Shown piece after piece: positions 41,701-48,877 of a DNA stretch of 64,000 nt. Source of the DNA: Accumulibacter jenkinsii (GTDB lineage Bacteria; Pseudomonadota; Gammaproteobacteria; Burkholderiales; Rhodocyclaceae). The DNA is taken from positions 1,178,001 through 1,242,000 of the forward strand of contig JAZKUF010000001.1 in assembly GCA_036625225.1 (NCBI GenBank). Direction: 5' to 3'. The notes beneath the pieces are model-generated. The model was given only the letters and a program-made list of their open reading frames with translations. It was not told where the DNA came from and searched no databases. The translations under genes were made by a program, and so were the position numbers. Within the stretch, counting starts at the first letter, position 1. Every line of letters starts with the position of its first letter.

Positions 41701-43980
41701 CCCTCTCCCGCTGGCGGGAGAGGGGAGAAAAGCGCATCGGCGCGGGGGGGTGTCGTACCAGGCGGGTTTGCTGCCCTTCTTCAGCAGGCTGGCGGCAAAG
41801 ACCTCGCGCCGGGCGCCGATCAGGCTGTTGCCGGAAAAGAGCTGGTAGCCAAACCAGGGGACGCGGGCGGCCCTGGGCGGCTGGCCCGGCTCGGCCGGCT
41901 CGCCGTAGATGGCGTTGAGCCAGAGGCTGACTTCGGCCAGCTCGGTGGCGATGGGGTTCAGGTCGACGCCGTAGACGTTGCGGTCGGCGAGGTACATGCG
42001 CGTTTTTTGCAGCTCGACGGTGTACTGCTCGTGCGGGATGCGGCGCTTGAGCTCGATCTGCTTGCGCTCGAGATACGCCTCCGCCAACTGATTGACCGCT
42101 TCGTTGAGGAACGCCGCGCTGCCCATCGCCGGCTCGACGACGGTGAGGGTGAGGATGTCGTCGGCGGTCTTGTCCTTGAGCAGTTCCTTGAGCGCGTATT
42201 TGACCAGGCAGCGGGTGAGCACCTGCGGCGTGTAGTAGCTTGCGCTCTTCTGCCGGTCGCGCCCGGCCAGGCGGTAGATGAAGGTATCGCGGGGATAGAC
42301 GCGCAGCTTCCTGTGACCGTGCTCGTCGAGGTCATGGACGCGTTCGCCGGGCCTGTACTGGTCGATGCGGCTGGCCGGGACGAACCAGGCGCTGTCCATC
42401 AGGTCGGTGCTGCCGCCGCCCTGCTGTTCACCCTCGTGTTCGCCCTCTTCGTCGTCGTCATCGCCACCGCTGCGGGCTGCCGCCTTTCTGGGCTCCGGCT
42501 GGACTTCGTAGAGGTCTTCCGGGGCAAAGAATCCGCGATACGAGAGCAGCGCTTCATAGACGGCGCCGAGCTGGTTGATCGACAGCAGTTGATAACTGAC
42601 CCGGCCGCTTTTATGTCCCTTTCCCTTGCCGCTCGACAGCGACATCAGGCGGATGACGCGCTGCCAGACATGGTTGGGGAAACGCACCTGGTTGAGCAGC
42701 GGCGTCGCCTCGGGATCAAACAGCCTGCTGTCGAGCGGCGCCAGCGCGAAGGCTTCCTTGACGCTGCCGGCAAGGACGCTCTGCTGCGCGACTGCGCCGC
42801 AGCCCTGGCCGATCAGCGAGAACAGGCGGCGCAGGGTGGCATCGAAAAAGAGGCCGTCGCGGGAAGCGGCGGTATTGAGCGGCGTCAGTTCCAGATCGCG
42901 CAAGGATTCGAGGCTGTAGCCCCTGGCGTAGATTTCGCTCTTCTGGATCGGCACATAGCCGAGCTCGGGACGCGCCTCGATGTAGAACAGGAAGAGCAGG
43001 CGATACACCAGGCGCAGGCATTCCAGGCTCAGGTCGCCGGCATCGACGGCGTCCTTGCCGGTGTAGAAGCCCTGCTTGCCGGCTTGCGCCTTCTCGCGCA
43101 GTTGTCGCACCGCTTCATTGCCCAGCGCCTCGATCGCTTCGCGCAGCGCGTATTTGAGGTCTTCGCTGACGCCGAAGGCGTGCTTGTGGGCGTTTTCATC
43201 GAGGCCGTCGAGCAGGCTGGCGCCCTGATTCGGCGCGAGGCTGTCGTGGTGCAGCAGCGCGGCAGCCGCCTGCAGAGTGTAGTTTTCCTTGCGGTCGAGT
43301 ATTTCGGTCCAGTCGAAGCGCAGCAGACGATTGTTCGGCCACTTGTAGCGGTCGAGCAGCAGCCATTCCCTGAAGCCGACCAGAATGACGTAGCGCGGCG
43401 GCTGGTCGCTACCGAACAGCGCTTCGCCAAGGATTTCCAGCCAGGAGAGTCTGCTGAACGCCGGCGGGATTTCCTGCCCGCCATAGTGCGCGGCGGTCAG
43501 GCGATGATCGAGCGGGTCTTCGTCTTCGCGACCGGGCTGGTAGGCCGGAACGATCAGCAACTGCGGCGCCTGATGCGCTTCACCAAAAGCGGCCCAGACG
43601 GGCACCGGCATGCCGGCCTGCAACTCGATCTGTCGGGGCCTGAGCGGGTAACCGAGGGCCTCGAGCAAGGGAGCATGCAGTTGCTGGTGGGCGTGCAGGC
43701 GCTCGGCGGCTTCGCGCAGGCGGGCGTGCGTGGCGAGCGCGGCAAACCACTTGCCGCCGAGACCAGCGAGGCGTTTGTGCGGTGCCCGGCTTTCGGCACG
43801 GGTTTCCGCAGCGGCTTCGCCAGCCGCAAGCGACTGCGCGGCAGCTTCTTCGGCGGCCTGCCAGCTCTCGATCAGGGCACGGATGTCGCCCTTGAAAACC
43901 TCGGCCAGATAGTGGTGGCCGTAGAACTCGTTCTCGTTGGCGATGCCGGCAAAGCTCTGGACGGTCTGGGCGACGGACAT
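38791..43980 (-). CDS. Large N6-adenine DNA methylase (Eco57I/DISARM DrmMI-like)
   Basis: Encodes 1729 aa. SAM-binding motif I reads TVVEPAMGSAAFLNEAVNQL at about 611-630, a variant of the usual DPACGSGxF. The catalytic motif IV is DLVVGNPPWLKVEWNEAG at about 1027-1044. AYLERKQIELKRRIPHEQYT and YGVDLNPIATELAEVSLWLN are typical of large Type IIG/DISARM methylases. No separate PD-(D/E)XK motif was obvious. Two palindromic-repeat inserts are read through in frame near residues 751-760 and 857-865. It probably marks host DNA for the neighbouring helicases. It starts 28 bases after the SNF2-type gene and overlaps fic. Confidence 0.88.
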   Translation of the reverse strand: MSVAQTVQSFAGIANENEFYGHHYLAEVFKGDIRALIESWQAAEEAAAQSLAAGEAAAETRAESRAPHKRLAGLGGKWFAALATHARLREAAERLHAHQQLHAPLLEALGYPLRPRQIELQAGMPVPVWAAFGEAHQAPQLLIVPAYQPGREDEDPLDHRLTAAHYGGQEIPPAFSRLSWLEILGEALFGSDQPPRYVILVGFREWLLLDRYKWPNNRLLRFDWTEILDRKENYTLQAAAALLHHDSLAPNQGASLLDGLDENAHKHAFGVSEDLKYALREAIEALGNEAVRQLREKAQAGKQGFYTGKDAVDAGDLSLECLRLVYRLLFLFYIEARPELGYVPIQKSEIYARGYSLESLRDLELTPLNTAASRDGLFFDATLRRLFSLIGQGCGAVAQQSVLAGSVKEAFALAPLDSRLFDPEATPLLNQVRFPNHVWQRVIRLMSLSSGKGKGHKSGRVSYQLLSINQLGAVYEALLSYRGFFAPEDLYEVQPEPRKAAARSGGDDDDEEGEHEGEQQGGGSTDLMDSAWFVPASRIDQYRPGERVHDLDEHGHRKLRVYPRDTFIYRLAGRDRQKSASYYTPQVLTRCLVKYALKELLKDKTADDILTLTVVEPAMGSAAFLNEAVNQLAEAYLERKQIELKRRIPHEQYTVELQKTRMYLADRNVYGVDLNPIATELAEVSLWLNAIYGEPAEPGQPPRAARVPWFGYQLFSGNSLIGARREVFAASLLKKGSKPAWYDTPPRRCAFLPSPASGRGAGGEGEVRRPDEVYHFLLPDPGMASYTDKVARQLYPADFARLKTWRTAMNKPLEAHEIRRLLQLSEAIDQLWSEHVQLVGEDRARTEDPLALWPHDSPPLAQGEGKRTLTSRAQKEAIRSKGLLNRDDDHATPYRRLKLVMDYWCALWFWPITRSADLPSREQWWLEIGAILEGNIVDLSPQIAMDFSAAPLAQPFLPEVQATLFGAVQPMLAAAPAQPQLHDKFGQLRISRLRTHFLRVTTVEAVARQRRFMHWELTFADVFARRGGFDLVVGNPPWLKVEWNEAGILGERNPLVAIRKLNATELAQQRSAAFEQFPGLQEEWTAELEEAEATQNYLNAQQNYPLLKGVQTNLYKCFMPVGWMLAGNRGVVGYLHPEGPYDDPRGGALREAVYARLRAHFQFVNELALFAEVHHLTKYSVNVYGSPQTRPGFDQLANLFSPATVDACYADDGAGVVGGYKNELGKWNTAGHAARIVRVGDDQLTVFAKLYDEPGTPPRRARLPALHAGHLSSVLAKLAAYPRRLADLGDDYFSTVMFDETYSQRDGTLLRNADRSAPFAATQEDWVLSGPHFFLANPFNKTPRAICGANGHYDPLDLETLPDDYLPRSNYRPMQDRAEYARRTPRVSWSEAETLTLPWDQLTAEEQAEHASQKGQPVAVQRWRQKRVTEYFRLAFRAMLPSANERTLFPVICPPGVSHSNGVQSNVFTRSIDLVNAACVVVTVLADYYIKSSGRSNLHGTWTTLPRMDLSAAARTRLLALNCLTTHYSPLWAEVFTPDFTTQRWSQPDNPRLPQDFFARLTPEWQRHCALRSDYARRMALVEIDVLVAQALGLTLDELLLIYRVQFPVMQQYERDTWYDLAGRIVFTNSKGLVGVGLPRKGSRGTADVTFTTPDGRSKTGKYGWDDLHAMQEAGTLPAGSTVTTTVIDDTQPGGPQTRARTYTAPFALASREADYRIAWVFFEQQSRR
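41387..41407. repeat. Intergenic-type palindrome inside the methylase gene (copy 1)
   Basis: CCCTCTC and GAGAGGG arms are separated by 7 bases. The minus-strand reading gives the peptide SPPLAQGEGKR. This is the common proteobacterial GAGAGGG-type dispersed palindrome, here translated in frame between methylase motifs I and IV. Confidence 0.65.
41685..41726. repeat. Intergenic-type palindrome inside the methylase gene (copy 2)
   Basis: Two perfect 12-base arms, CCCCTCTCCCGC (41700-41711) and GCGGGAGAGGGG (41714-41725), flank a 2-base loop. The minus strand reads it as LPSPASGRGAGGEGE within the methylase. This palindrome is usually intergenic. A partial relative occurs at 58072-58111. Confidence 0.8.
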
Positions 43981-44008
43981 GGCAGGTTCTTTCGTTCCTT
44001 TTCCGATT

Positions 44009-46945
44009 TCAGCGCACGGCGGCGGCCAGAACCTGGATGAATGGCTGTGGCTCGGTGGTCATGGTGTCCTGCACCCACTGCCGGTATTCATCGAAGACTT
44101 TGCGGATGTGCTGCGTGCGCTGCTCACGTCTGGTCTTCTTGAACTGTTCAGCCTGCTGGTTGGCGGCCAGGCGCAATTCAAGCTGCTCGATCTGCCTGGT
44201 TTGCAGGCGTTGCAGATCGGCAAGGGTTCCCGACAGGCGGGCGGTCATGTCTGCGGCAAAGCGGCGCTGCAAGGCCAGCATGTGCTGCTTCATCGCGGCG
44301 ACCGCACCGGGCAGGTTGGCCTGCAGGGCGGCAGTGTCGAGGCCCTGATTGCGGTTGGCCAGAGTACCGGCCTTGAGCCGGGTGCGGGCGACGAAGTCGG
44401 GGAAAGCCTGCAAGGTCCAGTCGCCAGCGTTACATACCGCGACCTGCCACTCGATCAGCAAGGGCTGGCCCTTGCGGTTGGGGATCAAGCCCATGAGCAG
44501 GAAGGCCTGTTCGCCATCGATCAGTTGCGGACTCTGGATGACCGGTGCGCGATGACGGCCGAAGGCGGTGAGCACCCGGTCCGACAGCCAGTCCATGATC
44601 GGATGCTGTTGCCAGAGGTAGTGCAGCGCTGGCCAGCTCTCCTCATCCGCTTTCGCCTGCCGGGCCTGCTCGATGGCCTCGGCCATGCGGTTCTTGTGGG
44701 CACACAGGGCATAGCGATGGTGCTCGTCGCGGACTTCCAGCGGCAGGGTGACGCGCAGGCGTTCCTGCAGGTCACGCGGGGCGTTCAGCGTGATCGTCTG
44801 GCTGGCATCGTCGTGGCTGAAGGAGGCAATCGGTGTCGGAATGCAGAGTTGCTGCAGAGCGCTCCTGGCAAAGGCGTAGTCGCTGCTGAGTTCGCCATCG
44901 CCGAACAGGGAAATGCCCGCGCGGATGAAATCGGTGCTCGGTCTGGGCTGGGCCGCCGCCTCGCCTGTTGGTTCGGCCTGGGCAAAGAGTTTGAGCAGCC
45001 AGTCGCCATCGGCATCGGCGTCCGCATCGGCGCCTGCCTTTTCGGATGACGCCTGCGCCGCATCGATCGCCGCTTCAAATTGCTGCGGACTGGTGCCGGC
45101 GGCCATGATCTCTGCCACCTTGGCGGCTTCCTTCTCCGGATCGAACACGTGCAGGAATGAGGCCGGGTCGCCGAGATTCCTGTTCGCCTGCTCATCCTTG
45201 GTTTGCAGGATTTCGAGAATGCGCAGGTCGCCCTTGATGCGGTCGACGCTGGTTTCGGTGAACAGGTAGACGATGCGGGGTTGCCTGGCCTGGCCGTACC
45301 GATCGACCCGGCCATTGCGCTGCTGGAACACCATCAGCGACCACGGCAGATCGAAGTGCACCAGTCGATGGCAGAAGTAATGCAGGTTGAGTCCTTCCGA
45401 GGCGACATCGGAGCACAGCAGGACCCGCACGGGGTCGTCCCGGCGACCGAAGCGATCGACCAGTTCCTGCTGCTCGGTGTCGGTCATGCCGCCGTGCAGG
45501 ATCTCGAAGTGGATAGGCTTCAGGCCAGCCGCCCCGGGCAGGTTTTCCCGCAACCAGCGCAGCGTTTCGATCCGCTCGGAGAAGATGACCAGACGGTCTG
45601 ACGGGTCGGCTGCTTGCCAGTTGAATGATGTGTCCTTGAGACGCTGCACCAGGCGCTGAAACTTGCTGAAGCTCGCGGCATCGATCTGGCGCAGGGCGGC
45701 AGAAAACTCCGCCAGAGCGGCGACCTCGGCCTGTTCATCGCCGCTGATGCTCGGCTTGTCCTGCAGCAGAGCGATTCGCCGCCCGGTAGAATCCAGCGCG
45801 GCGAACGGGCTGGAGAACATGGCTTTCTGCATGCCGACCCGCTGCAACTCCTGCTGCTTCCCGGCGCGGTGCTCGCCCTTCTGGGTAAACGGGATCGCCA
45901 GCAGCGCCCGGTAGGCCGCTTCTTCCTGCGGACTGGCAGCCTGTTTCAACTGCTCGGTGATACGTTCCTGGAAATCGGCACTGACCTGATCGCGAATATC
46001 CTTCTTGAAGCGGCGGACGACCAGCCCCTTGTTGCGAAAGTCCTCCGGCGTGTAGTCGTCCGGGTCGCTGATGGCGGTAGGGTCGAGCAGGCTCATCAGC
46101 GAAGCGAAGCTGCGCGCCGAACCATCGTGCGGCGTGGCGGACAACAGCATCATGGTGTCTGATCGACCGGAGAGCAGGCGCGCCAGTCGGGCACGACGCG
46201 ACAAGCCGTCCTCGTTGCCGCGTGCCGCGACGTTGTGGCACTCATCGATGATGATGATGTCCCACCAGGCGTTTTCCAGATAATTCCGGTACTCAAGATT
46301 GTTCTTGAGCGTATCGATCGAGATGATGGTGCGGTCGTAGTAGTTGAACGGGTTGTGATTGCTGGGGATGCTGTTGCGCACCCGCTGCAGGCCGACCGAA
46401 TCCAGACGCACCAGAGGGATCGAAAAACGGCTCCAGAATTCCTTCTGGAACTGGGTCAGCATGCTCTTGAGCGTAATCACCAGGATACGCTGCCCGCGCC
46501 CGCGCTGAATCAGCTCGGAAGTGAGAATGCCGGCCTCGAGCGTCTTTCCCAGACCGACGGCATCGGCAATCAGGATCCGCTGGCGCGGCTGCCGGAGGGC
46601 CTGCAGCGCGGGATCGAGCTGATAGGGCACGAGATTCATGACCGCGCGATGGCCCAGATGGATCTGGTCATCGTTGGGTGTGCTGCGGCGAAGCTGCGCT
46701 TCGAGATACAGGAAAGTGCTGTTGAAATGCGAACTGGTGTCCGCCACAAGCTCGGTCGCGGCAGGGTCGAGAACGAGGATTTTCTCCTCAAGCTGCGTCA
46801 GGAACTGGGCAGCACGGCCGCGCACCAGGTCGGAAACGCCATCGCAACCGAGCAGGTATCCGCCATCGCTGGATGGATCGACGCGGCGTACAAGCCACTC
46901 TTCATCTCGAACAACGACACGCGCGCCAGGGGCGTAAGGAAGCAT
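44009..46945 (-). CDS. SNF2-like helicase, DISARM DrmD-like
   Basis: Encodes 978 aa. Walker A is ILIADAVGLGKTLEAGILTS at about 120-139, the DExH box is WDIIIIDECHNVAARGNEDG at about 228-247, and motif III is MMLLSATPHDGSARSF. The second helicase domain has VLLCSDVASEGLNLHYFCHR and MVFQQRNGRVDRYGQARQPR. A long C-terminal region with a coiled-coil-like segment follows. The N-terminus MLPYAPGARVVVRDEEWLVR is a small beta domain seen in DrmD-type helicases. It is the first gene of the minus-strand operon and is followed 28 bases later by the large methylase. A DNA-translocating role in restriction is inference. Confidence 0.88.
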   Translation of the reverse strand: MLPYAPGARVVVRDEEWLVRRVDPSSDGGYLLGCDGVSDLVRGRAAQFLTQLEEKILVLDPAATELVADTSSHFNSTFLYLEAQLRRSTPNDDQIHLGHRAVMNLVPYQLDPALQALRQPRQRILIADAVGLGKTLEAGILTSELIQRGRGQRILVITLKSMLTQFQKEFWSRFSIPLVRLDSVGLQRVRNSIPSNHNPFNYYDRTIISIDTLKNNLEYRNYLENAWWDIIIIDECHNVAARGNEDGLSRRARLARLLSGRSDTMMLLSATPHDGSARSFASLMSLLDPTAISDPDDYTPEDFRNKGLVVRRFKKDIRDQVSADFQERITEQLKQAASPQEEAAYRALLAIPFTQKGEHRAGKQQELQRVGMQKAMFSSPFAALDSTGRRIALLQDKPSISGDEQAEVAALAEFSAALRQIDAASFSKFQRLVQRLKDTSFNWQAADPSDRLVIFSERIETLRWLRENLPGAAGLKPIHFEILHGGMTDTEQQELVDRFGRRDDPVRVLLCSDVASEGLNLHYFCHRLVHFDLPWSLMVFQQRNGRVDRYGQARQPRIVYLFTETSVDRIKGDLRILEILQTKDEQANRNLGDPASFLHVFDPEKEAAKVAEIMAAGTSPQQFEAAIDAAQASSEKAGADADADADGDWLLKLFAQAEPTGEAAAQPRPSTDFIRAGISLFGDGELSSDYAFARSALQQLCIPTPIASFSHDDASQTITLNAPRDLQERLRVTLPLEVRDEHHRYALCAHKNRMAEAIEQARQAKADEESWPALHYLWQQHPIMDWLSDRVLTAFGRHRAPVIQSPQLIDGEQAFLLMGLIPNRKGQPLLIEWQVAVCNAGDWTLQAFPDFVARTRLKAGTLANRNQGLDTAALQANLPGAVAAMKQHMLALQRRFAADMTARLSGTLADLQRLQTRQIEQLELRLAANQQAEQFKKTRREQRTQHIRKVFDEYRQWVQDTMTTEPQPFIQVLAAAVR

Positions 46946-47324
46946 TGATATCTTTCACTTATTGTTCTTGCGCTCCCGGATAAGATAAAGCAGGCAGCTC
47001 CCGCTTGCCTGAATCCCCCCCAGCCTTTGCAAAATGGGTTCTACACGGGATGTGAGCGCTCCCTGCAGGATGGCAACTGCAGAGAAGATGCTAAAGGAAT
47101 GCCGTCGCATAGTACCGCAAACAACAGCGTGATTGGCAAGGAATCCCAGCCGCGCAAATCGAATGCTGACTTTGCGAAGCGCCGCCGGCTGTGGCCTCGG
47201 CGCAATGTATGGCAAAGCCGTTCTTCGCGCTTCGTTCCCTGTCGGCTGGCCGACCTTGGGAGGCGTGCCGGGTCGACGAGACGGCCGCTCAGCGGCGTGC
47301 GGGTGCGGCGCAAACCAACTTCGA
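46946..47324. other. Intergenic stretch without a recognised gene
   Basis: About 380 bases between the divergent SNF2-like gene and a nuclease fragment. Open frames here (for example on the minus strand up to 47374) have no recognisable protein character. The first 60 bases beside the SNF2-like gene are AT-richer and probably hold the operon promoter, but no clear -35/-10 pair could be fixed. The rest looks like decayed DNA. Confidence 0.6.
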
Positions 47325-47660
47325 TCGTGTGCGCTGCCGTCGCCACAGTCCGACCTGGCACGCGACATCCTCAAGGACCCCTACACCTTCGACTTCCTCG
47401 GGATCACGGACACGTCAAACGAGCACACCGTCGAAAAGGCACTCGTGCTGCGCCTGCGAGACTTCCTGATCGAGCTCGGCGTCGGTTTTGCGTTTGTGGG
47501 AAGTCAGTACCGTCTTGAGGTGGACGGCGACGAGTTCTTCATGGACTTGCTCTTCTACCACACACGCCTGCACTGCCACGTGGTGATCGAGTTCAAGAAT
47601 ACCGCCTTCCGGCCCGAGTACGTCGGCAAGCTCAATTTCTACCTCGCCGCCGTCGATGAG
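47325..47660 (+). pseudogene. YhcG/DUF1016-type PD-(D/E)XK nuclease, truncated fragment
   Basis: The reading LPSPQSDLARDILKDPYTFD, then FLGITDTSNEHTVEKALVLR and DGDEFFMDLLFYHTRLHCHV followed by VIEFKNTAFRPEYVGKLNFY, is the C-terminal nuclease domain of YhcG/DUF1016 proteins, with the D...EFK catalytic pattern intact. The N-terminal half is absent, and after LAAVDE the reading changes to unrelated sequence. Full-length members have about 340-380 aa. It is a remnant, fused by deletion to the antitoxin gene that follows. Confidence 0.85.
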
Positions 47661-47713
47661 CCAGTGGCAACATTGCCCACGTCTCCGCTCTCGCACTGCT
47701 CGGCGGAGAAGAC

Positions 47714-48103
47714 GTGCTCCATGCCGCGCCAAGGATGCTTGTGGACTGGATTCCGCTGGTGCGCCAGGGGCTGCCAGCGGCTTCCGTAGACGCGCTCATC
47801 CGTTCGACCCATATCGCCCAGACTGACCTTGCTCGGGCTCTCGCCATTCCCGAACGGACACTGGCCCGGCGCAAGCTCGAAGGCGTGCTCTCACCCGAAG
47901 AGTCCGCGAAGTTCGTGCGCCTGGCGCGGATCGTCGAGCGTACCGAGGAAGTTTTCGAGGATGCGGCCGCAGGCCTGTCCTGGCTCCGGGCGCAAAATAT
48001 GGCCCTGGGCGGCGTCACTCCGCTTGCCCTGCTAGATACCGATCTTGGCGCAGATGCCGTACTCGATACGCTTGGCCGTATCGAGCATGGCGTCTTTGCC
48101 TGA
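47714..48103 (+). CDS. Xre/MbcA/ParS-type antitoxin (DUF2384), 5' end probably lost
   Basis: Encodes 129 aa from a GTG at 47714. The sequence (MLVDWIPLVRQGLPAASVDA, then ERTLARRKLEGVLSPEESAK and EEVFEDAAAGLSWLRAQNMA, ending TLGRIEHGVFA) is the antitoxin of RES-type toxin-antitoxin pairs. The in-frame codons before 47714 (SALALLGGEDV) still look like the family, but no start precedes them and a stop lies at 47657. So the first part seems lost at the junction with the nuclease fragment. Its stop overlaps the toxin start (TGATG). Confidence 0.8.
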   Translation: MLHAAPRMLVDWIPLVRQGLPAASVDALIRSTHIAQTDLARALAIPERTLARRKLEGVLSPEESAKFVRLARIVERTEEVFEDAAAGLSWLRAQNMALGGVTPLALLDTDLGADAVLDTLGRIEHGVFA

Positions 48104-48264
48104 TGCTGACGGTCTGGCGCATCACGACTGCGCGCCATGTAAGCACGGCCTACTCGGGTGAAGGGGCACGCTTGTTCGGGGGGCGCTGGAATCCGAAAGG
48201 TGTTCCGCTCGTCTACACCGCAGAATCCCGCGTCCTGGCATTGATCCACACAGAGGGTGCCTAG
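48103..48264 (+). pseudogene. RES-domain toxin, truncated after 53 codons
   Basis: Starts ATG at 48103 and reads MLTVWRITTARHVSTAYSGE, then GARLFGGRWNPKGVPLVYTA followed by ESRVLALIHTEGA and a stop. This is the N-terminal third of a RES toxin (usual length about 150 aa), an NAD-degrading enzyme. It keeps the arginine and glutamate-serine blocks of the N-terminal part but loses the rest. It should be inactive. It is too short and too broken to count as a functional toxin. Confidence 0.85.
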
Positions 48265-48316
48265 CGCAGTCATGCAACAGGCGAAGCAATGCCGGTCTAC
48301 ATGGCTGATGCCGGCA

Positions 48317-48877
48317 TCATTTGACCTGCTTTTTGCAGAAATCAATCAGTCTCCGACGTTCGCCTCTAAATATCACCCTAACGGCCATCAAGACTGCTAC
48401 GCCAATCACAAAAACCAAAGTCCCGCTTCCGATCATGAAGCCAATCGTCACAAGATCATCGGCAGGCACCGGACTCGAAAAAATAATAATCCGGCCTGCC
48501 AACCAGGCCGCCTGCCCAAAACTTATCACCAGAAAAATGATCAGTAGACCAAACCATATCGACAGGAAAATTTTCTGATGGGGCTTCATCGTGACAGTGC
48601 CTGGAATCGAAACAGCATCACCCGCCTGACTCAGTTCAGACAATCGCCCGACAAACCGATATATGGACGGCAATCCAATCATTACTCGCCATGTATTCCG
48701 ACGGGTGACGACAACCTTCCCATCTCCAACCTTGATGTAATATCCTTGGTGCGCTGATTCCACAGGCACAAAATTTTTCTCGATCTCAAGCATTGACGAA
48801 GGCAAACTCAGGACCGAATCCTCGTCGCCAAAAAACAGCCTCGAAATTTGCGAAGTCAGTATCACTGATATGCTCAC
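48317..48877 (-). CDS. Two-helix membrane protein, candidate Rhs immunity protein
   Basis: Encodes 186 aa of no recognised family. Two membrane segments are visible, IFLSIWFGLLIIFLVISFGQ (about 104-123) and TIGFMIGSGTLVFVIGVAVL (about 145-164), with a soluble N-terminal half. It is clearly AT-richer than its neighbours. Its ATG overlaps the stop of the Rhs protein (ATGA), the position and coupling expected of an immunity gene for an Rhs C-terminal toxin. That function is inferred from position only. Confidence 0.55.
   Translation of the reverse strand: MSISVILTSQISRLFFGDEDSVLSLPSSMLEIEKNFVPVESAHQGYYIKVGDGKVVVTRRNTWRVMIGLPSIYRFVGRLSELSQAGDAVSIPGTVTMKPHQKIFLSIWFGLLIIFLVISFGQAAWLAGRIIIFSSPVPADDLVTIGFMIGSGTLVFVIGVAVLMAVRVIFRGERRRLIDFCKKQVK

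Noticed and set aside
46955..47374. Minus-strand frame of 139 codons upstream of the DrmD-like gene
   Set aside because: No recognisable domain, unusual composition, and it overlaps the start of the YhcG fragment in antisense.
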